Origin: Synergistaceae bacterium
Lineage (GTDB): Bacteria; Synergistota; Synergistia; Synergistales; Aminobacteriaceae
Assembly: GCA_017394925.1 (NCBI GenBank)
Contig: JAFPWQ010000016.1
Coordinates: 1-9,904, forward strand
Length of the DNA stretch: 9,904 bases
Direction of reading: 5' to 3'
A program made the translations under genes and the position numbers. Position 1 is the stretch's first letter; the number at the start of each line of letters is the position of its first letter. The notes under the pieces are model-generated. The model was not told where the DNA came from, did no database searches, and saw only the letters and a list, made by a program, of their open reading frames with translations. Positions 1-6,755 of this stretch are shown piece by piece.

Positions 1-894
1 CTGATGCCGCCAGGGCAATGACGGATGCGCTCCTATCTTCGTACATGCAAGAGCTCCGCACGCATAACCGAATCTTGCCGCCGCTTTTATGGGCATTCCC
101 TCACTCAGTCCGACACATAAGCCCGCACATAATGCATCACGTGCGCCGGTGTTGTCGACTGCACGAATATTAAATGAATCAAAAGAAAAATGTTCGCCGT
201 CAATCGTGAATATCATTCCGCCTTTTGAACTCTGCGTTACTACAAGTACACGTACTCCCCTGCGCTGAACTTCAAGAGCCATTTCTGTTATTGAATGAGA
301 ATCAGAAGTGCCCGCATAAAAACTCAGTGCCTTCTCGTTAAGAATCAAATAGTCTATGCTTTTCCATACTTCATTTGGAAGTGAAAACGGCGGTTCTGCA
401 GAAAGAAATGTTTTGCACCCTGTCTGCTTTGCGAGTTTCAATCCTGATACTACGGTTCCTGCAGGGCTTTCCATCTGGAACAATGCACAGTCTGACACTT
501 CAAAAATATTTTTTGCGCTGATTATTGCACTCGAATCTAAAAGTGAATTTGCTCCCTGCGTTATTACTATTGAACTTTCTCCTTCATCTGTTACTGTTAT
601 TACTGCCGTTCCTGTTGCTGCTTCTCTCCGTGTCTCAAGATGTGAGCAGTCTACTCCGTTATCATTCAGGACATTGCGTAATCTTCTGCCGAAATCGTCA
701 TTTCCTACACAGCCTATCATGTAGGATTTCGCGTTCAGTCTTGCCGCCGCTAATGCCTGATTTGATCCTTTTCCCCCTCCTGCCATGCCGAATGAATTTC
801 CTACTACTGTTTCGCCCTGTCTGGGACAATGCGGTGCACGTATTACGAGATCAATATTTAGTGAACCGACAACTGCAACTGATGACAAATTCAT
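1..894 (-). CDS. rbsK: Ribokinase-type PfkB-family sugar kinase, C-terminus cut by window edge
   Basis: Probable cytoplasmic kinase phosphorylating ribose or a related sugar or nucleoside with ATP. The frame runs 298 codons from ATG 894 and is still open at base 1; the family is usually about 300-310 residues, so only about ten are missing. Visible PfkB hallmarks are GSLNID (10-15, substrate-binding Asn and Asp), the GGGKGSNQA signature (39-47), LNE (185-187), a TQSSKGG segment (220-226) and the C-terminal nucleotide-site region ending GAHPSLPW. Catalytic Asp253 lies in DNTGARDA, where the anion-hole glycine right before the Asp is replaced by Arg252. The start is supported by an AGGGGG Shine-Dalgarno about five bases upstream. 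The gene is transcribed away from the dehydrogenase across a 455-base gap, with no transporter or isomerase in view, so the sugar is unknown. Family call is firm; ribose specificity and activity are inferred. Confidence 0.88.
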   Translation of the reverse strand, partial: MNLSSVAVVGSLNIDLVIRAPHCPRQGETVVGNSFGMAGGGKGSNQALAAARLNAKSYMIGCVGNDDFGRRLRNVLNDNGVDCSHLETRREAATGTAVITVTDEGESSIVITQGANSLLDSSAIISAKNIFEVSDCALFQMESPAGTVVSGLKLAKQTGCKTFLSAEPPFSLPNEVWKSIDYLILNEKALSFYAGTSDSHSITEMALEVQRRGVRVLVVTQSSKGGMIFTIDGEHFSFDSFNIRAVDNTGARDALCAGLCVGLSEGMPIKAAARFGYACGALACTKIGAHPSLPWRHQ

Positions 895-917
895 ATAGCC
901 CCCTGTATTTATAAAAA

Positions 918-946
918 TTTATAATTCTGCGTCTGAGCCTCTTCAT
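918..946 (-). promoter_or_regulatory. Candidate sigma-70-type promoter of the ribokinase gene
   Basis: On the minus strand ATGAAG (946-941) and TATAAA (923-918) are separated by 17 bases, followed about 25 bases later by the ATG at 894. The -10 is close to consensus and the -35 is poor (three of six). The -35 forms one arm of the inverted repeat at 941-962, which would suit an operator. No transcript evidence is available. Confidence 0.4.
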
Positions 947-962
947 GATTAAATGCATGAAG
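941..962. repeat. Perfect 7-bp inverted repeat (possible operator)
   Basis: CTTCATG (941-947) and CATGAAG (956-962) flank the eight-base spacer ATTAAATG. The repeat overlaps the presumed -35 of the ribokinase promoter and lies just outside the hairpin-rich mobile-element remnant. It could bind a dimeric regulator or form a weak stem. Its left 18 bases match an 18-bp stretch upstream of the acyl-CoA synthetase at 16 positions. Confidence 0.45.
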
Positions 963-984
963 TTAGTAAGAAGTTTAATTTTAA

Positions 985-1197
985 GTCTCCACCTGCTAAG
1001 GCAGGCATCCTTATTCTTACGGGCGCGGCCAGTTCGCCCCTACTGTATAGCCCAATGAAGGACACAACATTACTTTGTGTTACCTGTACACGTTTTCTCA
1101 TAGAACCCGTCATAGTTCACCCAGTCCGGAGATTTGTATCTCTAAGTGCTACGCTGCGGCGAGAGGCATGTGTTACCCCGAATTGCATTTGATAGTG
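985..1197 (-). mobile_element. Decayed right end of an IS200/IS605-type (tnpB) element, hairpin-rich
   Basis: No intact gene fits here and the base texture differs from the flanking AT-rich spacers. Four short perfect stems lie in about 150 bases: CCTGC/GCAGG (992-996 and 1001-1005, four-base loop), GGGCG/CGCCC (1021-1025 and 1035-1039), ACACAA/TTGTGT (1062-1067 and 1075-1080) and GAGAT/ATCTC (1129-1133 and 1138-1142). Read on the minus strand, the last part (GCCTGC-CTTA-GCAGGT with a G-rich tail) has the form of an IS200/IS605 right-end subterminal hairpin. Minus-strand frames near 1145-1197 give only a short stop-terminated tail, as expected if just the end of tnpB and its overlapping guide-RNA (omega RNA) region survive. 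The family call rests on remembered end structure, not an alignment. A resident structured small RNA is the main alternative. Confidence 0.5.
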
Positions 1198-1275
1198 TTA
1201 CACATTTTTATTTACGTGGAAGTCTAACCACGAAAGGATTATACTATTTTGTATCTTATATCCCTATATTAAAAT
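1198..1275. other. Rest of the gap before the dehydrogenase promoter: AT-rich spacer with one hairpin
   Basis: This part holds no ORF of note. It contains a five-base stem, CGTGG (1215-1219) with CCACG (1228-1232), loop of eight, and a TATACT hexamer (1240-1245) without a partner -35. The stem has no T-run on either side, so it is not a convincing terminator. An upstream plus-strand reading frame continuous with the dehydrogenase crosses this stretch but is not coding by composition. Confidence 0.35.
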
Positions 1276-1303
1276 TTGAAAAGTTTACAACAGCTTTGAT
1301 AAT
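1276..1303 (+). promoter_or_regulatory. Candidate sigma-70 promoter of the D-2-hydroxyacid dehydrogenase
   Basis: TTGAAA (1276-1281) and GATAAT (1298-1303) are separated by 16 bases in an AT-rich stretch. Transcription would begin near 1310, leaving a leader of about 40 bases before the GTG at 1350. This also argues that the reading frame upstream of 1350 is not translated. No riboswitch-like structure is evident in the leader. Confidence 0.5.
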
Positions 1304-1349
1304 AGCACAAGATATTCAAAGTAATAATTTTTCAGGAGATGTTGACAGA

Positions 1350-2336
1350 GTGAAAATAATTTTTTATGCCCTCAGAGAATATGACGAATTAATTTACTGC
1401 CACGAAATGAAAGAAAAATACGGAATCAATTTCACATATACGACCGAATACCCGAACGATAAAAATATTTCGCTTGCCTCAGGCTGTGATGGCATGAGCT
1501 GCACCCCGTGTGATATGTCCGCAAAAGTGTTAAAGGCATTTCATGATGTCGGAGTGAAATATATTCTCACGCGTTCAATCGGTTATGACCATGTTGATTT
1601 AAGTGCTGCGCGTGAACTTGGCATGAAAGTCGATAACGTTACGTACACTCCAACAGGTGTAGCAGACTATGCAATTATGTTAATGCTCGCAAGTGTGAGA
1701 AGATTCGCGCATATTCTCAAGCGTACAGAACTGCAAGATTACTCGCTGAAGAACAAACTCGGAAGAGATTTCTCACAATGCACTGTGGGTGTCATGGGTA
1801 CGGGCAAAATCGGCGGGACGGTCATTAAACATCTGTCCGGCTTTGGGTGCAGAATACTTGCGTATGATGTTTACGAGAAAGAGAGCGTGAAAGAGTTCGC
1901 AAGTTACGTTGACCTCGATACGATTCTGAAAGAGTCAGACATCATTACTCTTCACATGAACGCTAATGATGCAAATTATCACATCATCAATGAGAACAGC
2001 ATCGCAAAGATGAAAGAAGGAGCGTATATCATAAACACTGCGAGGGGAAAATTAATTGATTCTGAGGCATTAATCAAAGGCATCGAATCGGGGAAACTCG
2101 GAGGGGCTGCGCTTGATGTCTTAGAGTTTGAGAACGGATTATATTATTATGATCTCATGGGTGAAGTGATGATTAACCATAAGCTCGCGATACTGCGTTC
2201 ATTTCCGAATGTGATTCTCTCTCCTCACACCGCATTTTATACTGCCGAAGATGTGCGCGAAATGGTTGAAGGGAATTTCAAGAGCTGCTATGAATTCGGA
2301 ACGGGGAAAAAATTACACGGCTTCGAGATGAAATAG
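1350..2336 (+). CDS. NAD-dependent D-2-hydroxyacid dehydrogenase (D-lactate dehydrogenase/VanH type)
   Basis: Cytoplasmic enzyme expected to interconvert a 2-oxoacid such as pyruvate and the D-2-hydroxyacid with NADH. The 328-residue product matches D-LDH length. The Rossmann motif GTGKIG (150-155) is followed by Asp173, the acidic residue favouring NAD over NADP. The catalytic set is complete: Arg232 in TARG, Asp256 and Glu261 in DVLEFE, and His293 in SPHTAFYT, each three residues before the classical D-LDH positions (Arg235, Asp259, Glu264, His296). TRSIGYDHVD (74-83) and the PTGVADYAIML region are typical of the D-LDH/VanH branch. The start is GTG 1350, not an upstream ATG: AGGAGAT at 1334-1340 is suitably placed, homology begins there, and the upstream extension crosses a promoter and a transposon remnant. 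No D-Ala-D-Lac ligase or VanX neighbour is present, so a fermentative or 2-oxoacid role is more likely than vancomycin resistance. D-hydroxyisocaproate or aryl-lactate specificity is possible. Confidence 0.9.
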   Translation: MKIIFYALREYDELIYCHEMKEKYGINFTYTTEYPNDKNISLASGCDGMSCTPCDMSAKVLKAFHDVGVKYILTRSIGYDHVDLSAARELGMKVDNVTYTPTGVADYAIMLMLASVRRFAHILKRTELQDYSLKNKLGRDFSQCTVGVMGTGKIGGTVIKHLSGFGCRILAYDVYEKESVKEFASYVDLDTILKESDIITLHMNANDANYHIINENSIAKMKEGAYIINTARGKLIDSEALIKGIESGKLGGAALDVLEFENGLYYYDLMGEVMINHKLAILRSFPNVILSPHTAFYTAEDVREMVEGNFKSCYEFGTGKKLHGFEMK

Positions 2337-2338
2337 CG

Positions 2339-2380
2339 AAATAAAAACGGGACTCTCGTTAAGTTAATTGAGAATCCCGT
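2339..2380 (-). terminator. Rho-independent terminator of the Do/HtrA gene, possibly bidirectional
   Basis: ACGGGA (2347-2352) pairs with TCCCGT (2375-2380), and after one C-A mismatch TCTC (2354-2357) pairs with GAGA (2370-2373), leaving a 12-base AT-rich loop. On the minus strand the stem is followed at once by TTTTTATTT, a classic termination tract for the protease gene ending at 2411. The plus-strand dehydrogenase stops at 2336, so the hairpin may end both convergent transcripts, though its plus-strand tail is T-poor. Confidence 0.85.
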
Positions 2381-2410
2381 ATGCATTTGTGCGTGTATAC
2401 GTGTATGTTG

Positions 2411-3862
2411 TTACTCTTTCTCCGGCCTGCTTATAACGATTGTGTATGTTGAACCTTCACGCTCAATCATAAGCACAACGGAGTCTTCATTGCCTACTGC
2501 TTTCTTCAGGTCTGAAGGACTCTTCACTTCCTGCGCGTTGACTTCAAGAATCAAATCACCCTCGCGGACTTCTCCGTCTGATGATGCCTGTGAATTTCTG
2601 TCTATTTTCGTTACGATTAATCCTTCGGTTGACGATGAAATTTTATATTGTCTTCTGAGTGAATCATTCACTGAAGCTACTTCTGAGATTCCGAAATCTT
2701 TCAATGCATCACTGCCTGATAAATCATTTTCGGATTTATCGTTTTTGCGTGATGATTCAGGTCTTCCGTCTGCCGAGTTCGGACGCTCTCCAAGTTTTAT
2801 ATTAAACGTCATCTTTTTGCCCTTACGGATAATAACGAGTTTAGCTGTCGAGTTCGGCGCAAGTGTTCTTACTTTCTGGACGAATGAATTCGCATCTTTG
2901 ATTTTCTCACCGTTAAGCTCAATCACAACATCGCCGCGCTTAATTCCGGCCTTCTCTGCAGGATCTCCCTTGAAGACATCGTTTATCATTGCGCCTTCTG
3001 TACCTTCAACACCGTATGCCTTCGCAATCTGTTTATTAATGTCCCTTATGCTTACGCCTAACCAGCCGCGTTTGACTCTTCCGAATGAGACTAAATCATT
3101 CATGATCTCTTTTGCTTTGTTGACGGGGATCGCGAAGCCTAATCCCTGTGCATAAGGAATTATTGCCGTGTTAATGCCTACGACTTTTCCGTCCATGTTG
3201 AGCAACGGCCCGCCTGAATTGCCCGGATTAATTGCCGCGTCAGTCTGCAGAAAATCATCAAAATTTACTTCCTGAGTTCTTATGCTTCTGTTCTTGGCAC
3301 TTATTACTCCTGCCGTTACTGAATGCTCAAAGCCGTAGGGATTCCCAATAGCTACAACCCATTCGCCAACTTCAACTGCATCTGAATCTCCGAGTTCAAG
3401 AACGGGCAAATCTTCATCGGGTTCAATCTTTATCACGGCTAAATCATATGTCGGGTCATTGCCCAGAACTTTCGCCGGATATGTCTTCTTGCTTCCGTCT
3501 TTGAGCAGAACTGAGACTGTGATTTTATCTACTCCGTCAACTACATGATTGTTCGTTAATATCTGGCCGTCCTTTGTTACGATAAAACCTGAGCCTCTGC
3601 CTTTCATGGGAACTGAACGAGTGAAATCTTTGAATGAATCACCGAAGAAATGCCTGAAGAACGGATCATCATCAAACGGGAACGGTGAAACAGAACGTCT
3701 TGTTACTTTCTCAACGTCAATATTCACAACCGCAATAGATGACTCTTTCACTATTCCTATTATCGGGTTATTCTGATTCGAAAATGCCGCAAATGAACTC
3801 ACTGAACATGCAAGAATTAACGACAATGCGAGAGTGAATGCTAAAAATATTTTTCTTGTCAT
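2411..3862 (-). CDS. Do/HtrA-family serine protease with two PDZ domains
   Basis: Exported quality-control protease or chaperone of the DegP/DegQ type acting on misfolded envelope proteins. The 483 residues comprise a signal sequence (about 1-26), a trypsin-like domain with the triad His106 (TNNHVVDG), Asp140 (TYDLAVIK) and Ser216 (GNSGGPL), PDZ1 (about 266-357), a polar linker (about 360-387) and PDZ2 (about 388-478). Length and order are standard. The first in-frame ATG (3877) is not the likely start, because GGAGGT at 3875-3870 lies inside its first codons and is ideally placed for ATG 3862. Signal-peptidase I cleavage near Ala25/Ala26 is likely; Cys19 in LILACS resembles an imperfect lipobox, so lipidation cannot be excluded. 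The gene lies 74 bases after lgt, with a possible promoter in the gap, and ends at a strong terminator. degP, degQ and mucD types cannot be told apart from the sequence alone. Confidence 0.96.
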   Translation of the reverse strand: MTRKIFLAFTLALSLILACSVSSFAAFSNQNNPIIGIVKESSIAVVNIDVEKVTRRSVSPFPFDDDPFFRHFFGDSFKDFTRSVPMKGRGSGFIVTKDGQILTNNHVVDGVDKITVSVLLKDGSKKTYPAKVLGNDPTYDLAVIKIEPDEDLPVLELGDSDAVEVGEWVVAIGNPYGFEHSVTAGVISAKNRSIRTQEVNFDDFLQTDAAINPGNSGGPLLNMDGKVVGINTAIIPYAQGLGFAIPVNKAKEIMNDLVSFGRVKRGWLGVSIRDINKQIAKAYGVEGTEGAMINDVFKGDPAEKAGIKRGDVVIELNGEKIKDANSFVQKVRTLAPNSTAKLVIIRKGKKMTFNIKLGERPNSADGRPESSRKNDKSENDLSGSDALKDFGISEVASVNDSLRRQYKISSSTEGLIVTKIDRNSQASSDGEVREGDLILEVNAQEVKSPSDLKKAVGNEDSVVLMIEREGSTYTIVISRPEKE

Positions 3863-3899
3863 AATATTTACCTCCATTAATTTTTTTTCACGGCGTGTT

Positions 3900-3928
3900 A
3901 TTTTAGACCCTCAATGATTTTACTTCAT
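3900..3928 (-). promoter_or_regulatory. Candidate promoter of the Do/HtrA gene
   Basis: Minus-strand ATGAAG (3928-3923) and TAAAAT (3905-3900) are separated by 17 bases, starting just after the lgt stop codon. The -10 matches five of six consensus positions and the -35 three of six. The same ATGAAG with 17-base spacing occurs before the ribokinase gene. Read-through from lgt remains possible, since no terminator is visible between the genes. Confidence 0.35.
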
Positions 3929-3936
3929 GCCTCGTT

Positions 3937-4728
3937 TTACTTATATGAACTATCAGCCTTTAGTCTGACTAAACTATACATCAGCCATATGCACACTAAC
4001 GGAAATACACATGCTAATACCTGATATGTAGCCGCATCACTAAGCACTACCCAGATTGAATCTTCATCTCTGACAGGCACAATTGCGAATCTCATCAGTG
4101 CATATAAAATTATTCCCAGAGGCGCAATCACTGAATAATAATTTTTATTCTTTTTCTGGACAGGCAGAATTTTTTTCTCAGCATAAAGCAAAATAATCAC
4201 GATCACGAATGCAATCACTGAATAATATATCTGCACAGGATGACGCATAACTCCGGCACTATCAAACGGAAAATGTACGGCCATGAAAAATTTTGTCGGC
4301 AGTCCTACACAGCAGCCGTTGAGAAAACATCCCCAGCGGCCAATCACGATTGAGAGCATTGCAGGAATTATCGCAGCATCGCATAACTTTATGAATGAAA
4401 TCTTTTTGCTGAACATGCACTGAATGAACGCAGCGATAAATGCTCCGAGTACTGCTCCGAATTCACTTAACCCCCAGTTTGTGAGTGAGGGCATTGATGA
4501 CGGATTAGCTATATATAAAGGTATATCGTGAATGTGTTCTAGAGTCATGGCACCGAGAATCATGAATAAAAATGATACTGCCATTATGCGCCGTGATTCG
4601 TCTTCATCAAGTTCATATAATGCCAGTCTCTTTATGCTCCAGATTATTGCAAGTGATAATGCGATAAACCAGATTACACTGTACGTATCGATTCGGAAAC
4701 TCCCGAACTGTATTAACGTAGGGTACAT
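3937..4728 (-). CDS. Divergent Lgt-family prolipoprotein diacylglyceryl transferase-like membrane protein
   Basis: Inner-membrane protein of the Lgt family, whose classical members move diacylglycerol from phosphatidylglycerol to the lipobox cysteine of prolipoproteins. The 263 residues form about seven hydrophobic segments, for example about 16-33, 48-66, 88-105, 118-130, 168-183, 199-212 and 236-254. The family core is GRWGCFLNGCCVG (130-142), with Arg131 and Asn137 matching E. coli Arg143 and Asn146. HPVQIYYS (163-170) and an R-F...VRDED segment (213-223, Arg220 near E. coli Arg239) follow. The essential His103 of E. coli, in the H-G-G motif, appears replaced by Phe90 (SEFGAVLG), and the usual GNFxNGE motif reads GCFLNGCC, as in divergent Lgt-like proteins. 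The gene may therefore be a paralogue with altered chemistry. It is coupled to the DUF2442 gene: AAGGAG for its ATG overlaps that gene's stop codon, 12 bases away. Membership is secure; transferase activity is inferred. Confidence 0.85.
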   Translation of the reverse strand: MYPTLIQFGSFRIDTYSVIWFIALSLAIIWSIKRLALYELDEDESRRIMAVSFLFMILGAMTLEHIHDIPLYIANPSSMPSLTNWGLSEFGAVLGAFIAAFIQCMFSKKISFIKLCDAAIIPAMLSIVIGRWGCFLNGCCVGLPTKFFMAVHFPFDSAGVMRHPVQIYYSVIAFVIVIILLYAEKKILPVQKKNKNYYSVIAPLGIILYALMRFAIVPVRDEDSIWVVLSDAATYQVLACVFPLVCIWLMYSLVRLKADSSYK

Positions 4729-4740
4729 GTCTTATGCTCC

Positions 4741-5034
4741 TTATACTGCTTTGCCCTCATAGGCGTAACTTTCCTGATAAACTTTTTCGGGCGCAATATC
4801 TATTTCTCCGTTGTTCCATGTGAGAATGCCGTGAAATAAAACAGGATTGCTGAAAACTTTTTCATCTGCAAGGGGCTTAAATGCTTCTCCGTCAAGAAGA
4901 GTTGTATCAAATAAACGCTTCTCACCTGTCGAAAATGTGATGAGCATCATACCTCCCATTAAGGGCTTAGCATTCGTTATCTTTATCTCATCTTCCAGTT
5001 TACCGGCGTAACATATATTATTGACCATATACAT
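4741..5034 (-). CDS. DUF2442 domain small protein
   Basis: A 97-residue soluble protein that resembles DUF2442: a beta-rich segment MLITFSTGEKRLFD (about 30-43), then FKPLADEKVF (52-61), then LTWNNGEIDIAPEKVYQES (71-89). The W-x-N-G-x-D-I-A-P-E motif is the usual hallmark. DUF2442 proteins are often encoded beside DUF4160 proteins and are suspected to act as small regulators or antitoxin-like partners, but no DUF4160 gene is visible here. ATG 5034 is preferred because TGAGGT at 5046-5041 sits six bases upstream; the second ATG at 5028 is less well spaced. The gene is almost certainly co-transcribed with lgt (12-base gap) and follows the acyl-CoA synthetase by 61 bases without a clear terminator. 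Function unknown. Confidence 0.8.
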   Translation of the reverse strand: MYMVNNICYAGKLEDEIKITNAKPLMGGMMLITFSTGEKRLFDTTLLDGEAFKPLADEKVFSNPVLFHGILTWNNGEIDIAPEKVYQESYAYEGKAV

Positions 5035-5095
5035 TTCGTAACCTCATTTCATCAATGGGTTTTGTGCTGCCCTATATCATAAAACAGCATGTATA

Positions 5096-6730
5096 TTATT
5101 CTTTCTCCGCAGTGTAAAAGCTGCTTCCCTGTGCGTATATCTTTCTGAGTTTAGGCTTCTCGATTTTACCCGTTGGATTTCTTGGTACATCTGCAAAAAT
5201 AATTTTCTTGGGGCGTTTATATCTCGGCAGGTCAAGACAAAATCTGTCAATTTCTTCTGCTGTGCACGTCATGCCCTTCTTGACCTGAATGATTGCCGCA
5301 GGAATTTCGCCAAGTCTTGAATCAGGAAGACCAATCACAGCAACGTCATGTACTTTCGGGTGTGCAGTCAGGAAATTTTCAATCTGAACAGGATAAATAT
5401 TTTCGCCGCCCATAATAACAACGTCCTTCTTGCGGTCAACAAGATAAACGAATCCGTCTTCGTCCATCATGGCCATGTCGCCGGTGAAGAGCCAGCCGTC
5501 TTTGAGAACTTCATGAGTTGCGCCGGGATTGTGATAGTAGCATAACATTACGCCCGGACCTTTCACGCATAATTCGCCCGTTTCGCCCTGTCTGACATTC
5601 TCGCCTTTGTCATCAACGATTTTCAATTCCCAGCCGTAACCAGGTACACCGATTGCACCGACCTTGTGAATATTTTCCATTCCGAGATGAACACAGCCCG
5701 GCCCGGTTGATTCTGAGAGACCGTAATTCGTATCGTATTTATGATTCGGGAAATAATCAAGCCAATGACGAATCAGTGAAGGCGGTACAGGCTGCGCTCC
5801 TATGTGCATTAACCGCCATTGCGATAAGTGCCTGCCTTCGAGCTTTAAGTCTCCTCTGTCTAATGCTGTTAATATATCCTGGCACCACGGGACTAAAAGC
5901 CATACGATTGTGCAGTGCTCCCATGAAACGACATCAAGAATAGCCTTCGGTGATGTCCCTTTGAGTATAACTGCCCGGCTTCCTGTGTAAAGCGAACCGA
6001 ACCAGTGCATTTTTGCTCCTGTGTGGTAAAGAGGCGGAATGCATAAGAATACATCTTCGTGTGTTGTCTCGTGATGCATGGCCTCCATTTTTGCGGACTG
6101 CATTAATGCTGTGTGATTGTGAAGAATCGCTTTCGGGAATCCTGTCGTGCCTGACGAAAAATATATCGCGGCCTCGTCTGAATCTTCGATTAAAATTTTC
6201 GGGGCATTCGATGAACAGTTATTCACGGCATCGTTATAGCTCTCAGCAAATGAAGGTGTGTTATTCCCAACGAAGAATAATAAATAATTTTCTCCGAGAG
6301 CAAGCACTGTATTTTCGACTCTCCCGATGAACTCAGGACCGAAAAATAAAATATCAACGTCAGCAAGTTTTACGCAGTATTCAATTTCTTCTGATGAGTA
6401 ACGGAAATTCAACGGGACTGCAATTGCTCCTGTCTTCAGAATCCCGAAGTAAATCGGCAGCCATTCAAGACAGTTCATTAAGAGAATCGCAACCTTCTGG
6501 CCTTTCTTTACGCCGCGAGATAAAAGCAAATTCGCAACCCTGTTTGCTTTCTCGTCAAACACTTCCCATGTTATTTCCCGTCTGTAGGGCTTCGATGATG
6601 TCGGCTGAATCAGTGCGTACTCTTTCCATGTCGCGCGTATAGGCTCTTCAACTTCCGGGTTTATCTCTACAAGTGCAATTTCATTTCCGTAGAGCTTTGA
6701 ATTCCTTTCAAGCAGATCTGTTATAGGCAT
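5096..6730 (-). CDS. Acyl-CoA synthetase (class I adenylate-forming enzyme)
   Basis: Cytoplasmic ligase expected to activate a carboxylic acid with ATP to an acyl-adenylate and then transfer it to CoA. The 544 residues carry the full ANL-family motif set: the phosphate loop YFSSGTTGFPKA (190-201), YGLSES (336-341), GWLFTGD (412-418) with the ribose-binding Asp418, the hinge DRKKDVVIMGGENIYP (432-447) and the C-terminal lysine motif PTGKIEKPK (519-527) with Lys522 for adenylation. A short insertion around 25-50 precedes the usual N-terminal TWEVFDEKANRVA region. The pattern resembles medium/long-chain fatty-acid or AMP-dependent acid CoA ligases; the substrate cannot be read from the sequence. 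ATG 6730 is preceded by GGAAGGA about 13 bases upstream, a long spacing, with the palindrome GAAAAATTTTTC (6734-6745) between them that could modulate initiation. The gene has its own promoter just after the ankyrin gene and a repeat-containing leader. Confidence 0.93.
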   Translation of the reverse strand: MPITDLLERNSKLYGNEIALVEINPEVEEPIRATWKEYALIQPTSSKPYRREITWEVFDEKANRVANLLLSRGVKKGQKVAILLMNCLEWLPIYFGILKTGAIAVPLNFRYSSEEIEYCVKLADVDILFFGPEFIGRVENTVLALGENYLLFFVGNNTPSFAESYNDAVNNCSSNAPKILIEDSDEAAIYFSSGTTGFPKAILHNHTALMQSAKMEAMHHETTHEDVFLCIPPLYHTGAKMHWFGSLYTGSRAVILKGTSPKAILDVVSWEHCTIVWLLVPWCQDILTALDRGDLKLEGRHLSQWRLMHIGAQPVPPSLIRHWLDYFPNHKYDTNYGLSESTGPGCVHLGMENIHKVGAIGVPGYGWELKIVDDKGENVRQGETGELCVKGPGVMLCYYHNPGATHEVLKDGWLFTGDMAMMDEDGFVYLVDRKKDVVIMGGENIYPVQIENFLTAHPKVHDVAVIGLPDSRLGEIPAAIIQVKKGMTCTAEEIDRFCLDLPRYKRPKKIIFADVPRNPTGKIEKPKLRKIYAQGSSFYTAEKE

Positions 6731-6755
6731 CGTGAAAAATTTTTCCTTCCTTCAT

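Noticed and set aside
356..914. Plus-strand ORFs opposite the ribokinase gene
   Set aside because: They are frames antisense to a well-supported kinase; the leucine-rich run in one is a by-product of its codon use.
953..1192. Plus-strand 79-codon ORF as a gene
   Set aside because: It overlaps the hairpin-rich remnant, has no ribosome-binding site and no recognisable protein pattern.
1146..1349. N-terminal extension of the dehydrogenase to an ATG at 1146
   Set aside because: Family homology begins at GTG 1350, which has its own Shine-Dalgarno; the extension runs through the transposon-like remnant and the promoter.
1350..2336. Vancomycin-resistance cluster
   Set aside because: Only a VanH-like dehydrogenase is present; the required ligase and dipeptidase are absent from the window.
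3878..3936. Sigma-E-like promoter (GGTCTAA) before the protease
   Set aside because: The GTCTAA hexamer is present, but no GAACTT-like -35 lies at the right distance; the sigma-70-type pair fits better.
5065..5089. TGCTG/CAGCA hairpin between the synthetase and DUF2442 genes as a terminator
   Set aside because: The five-base stem has a 15-base loop and no T-run on the minus strand; read-through into DUF2442 and lgt is plausible.
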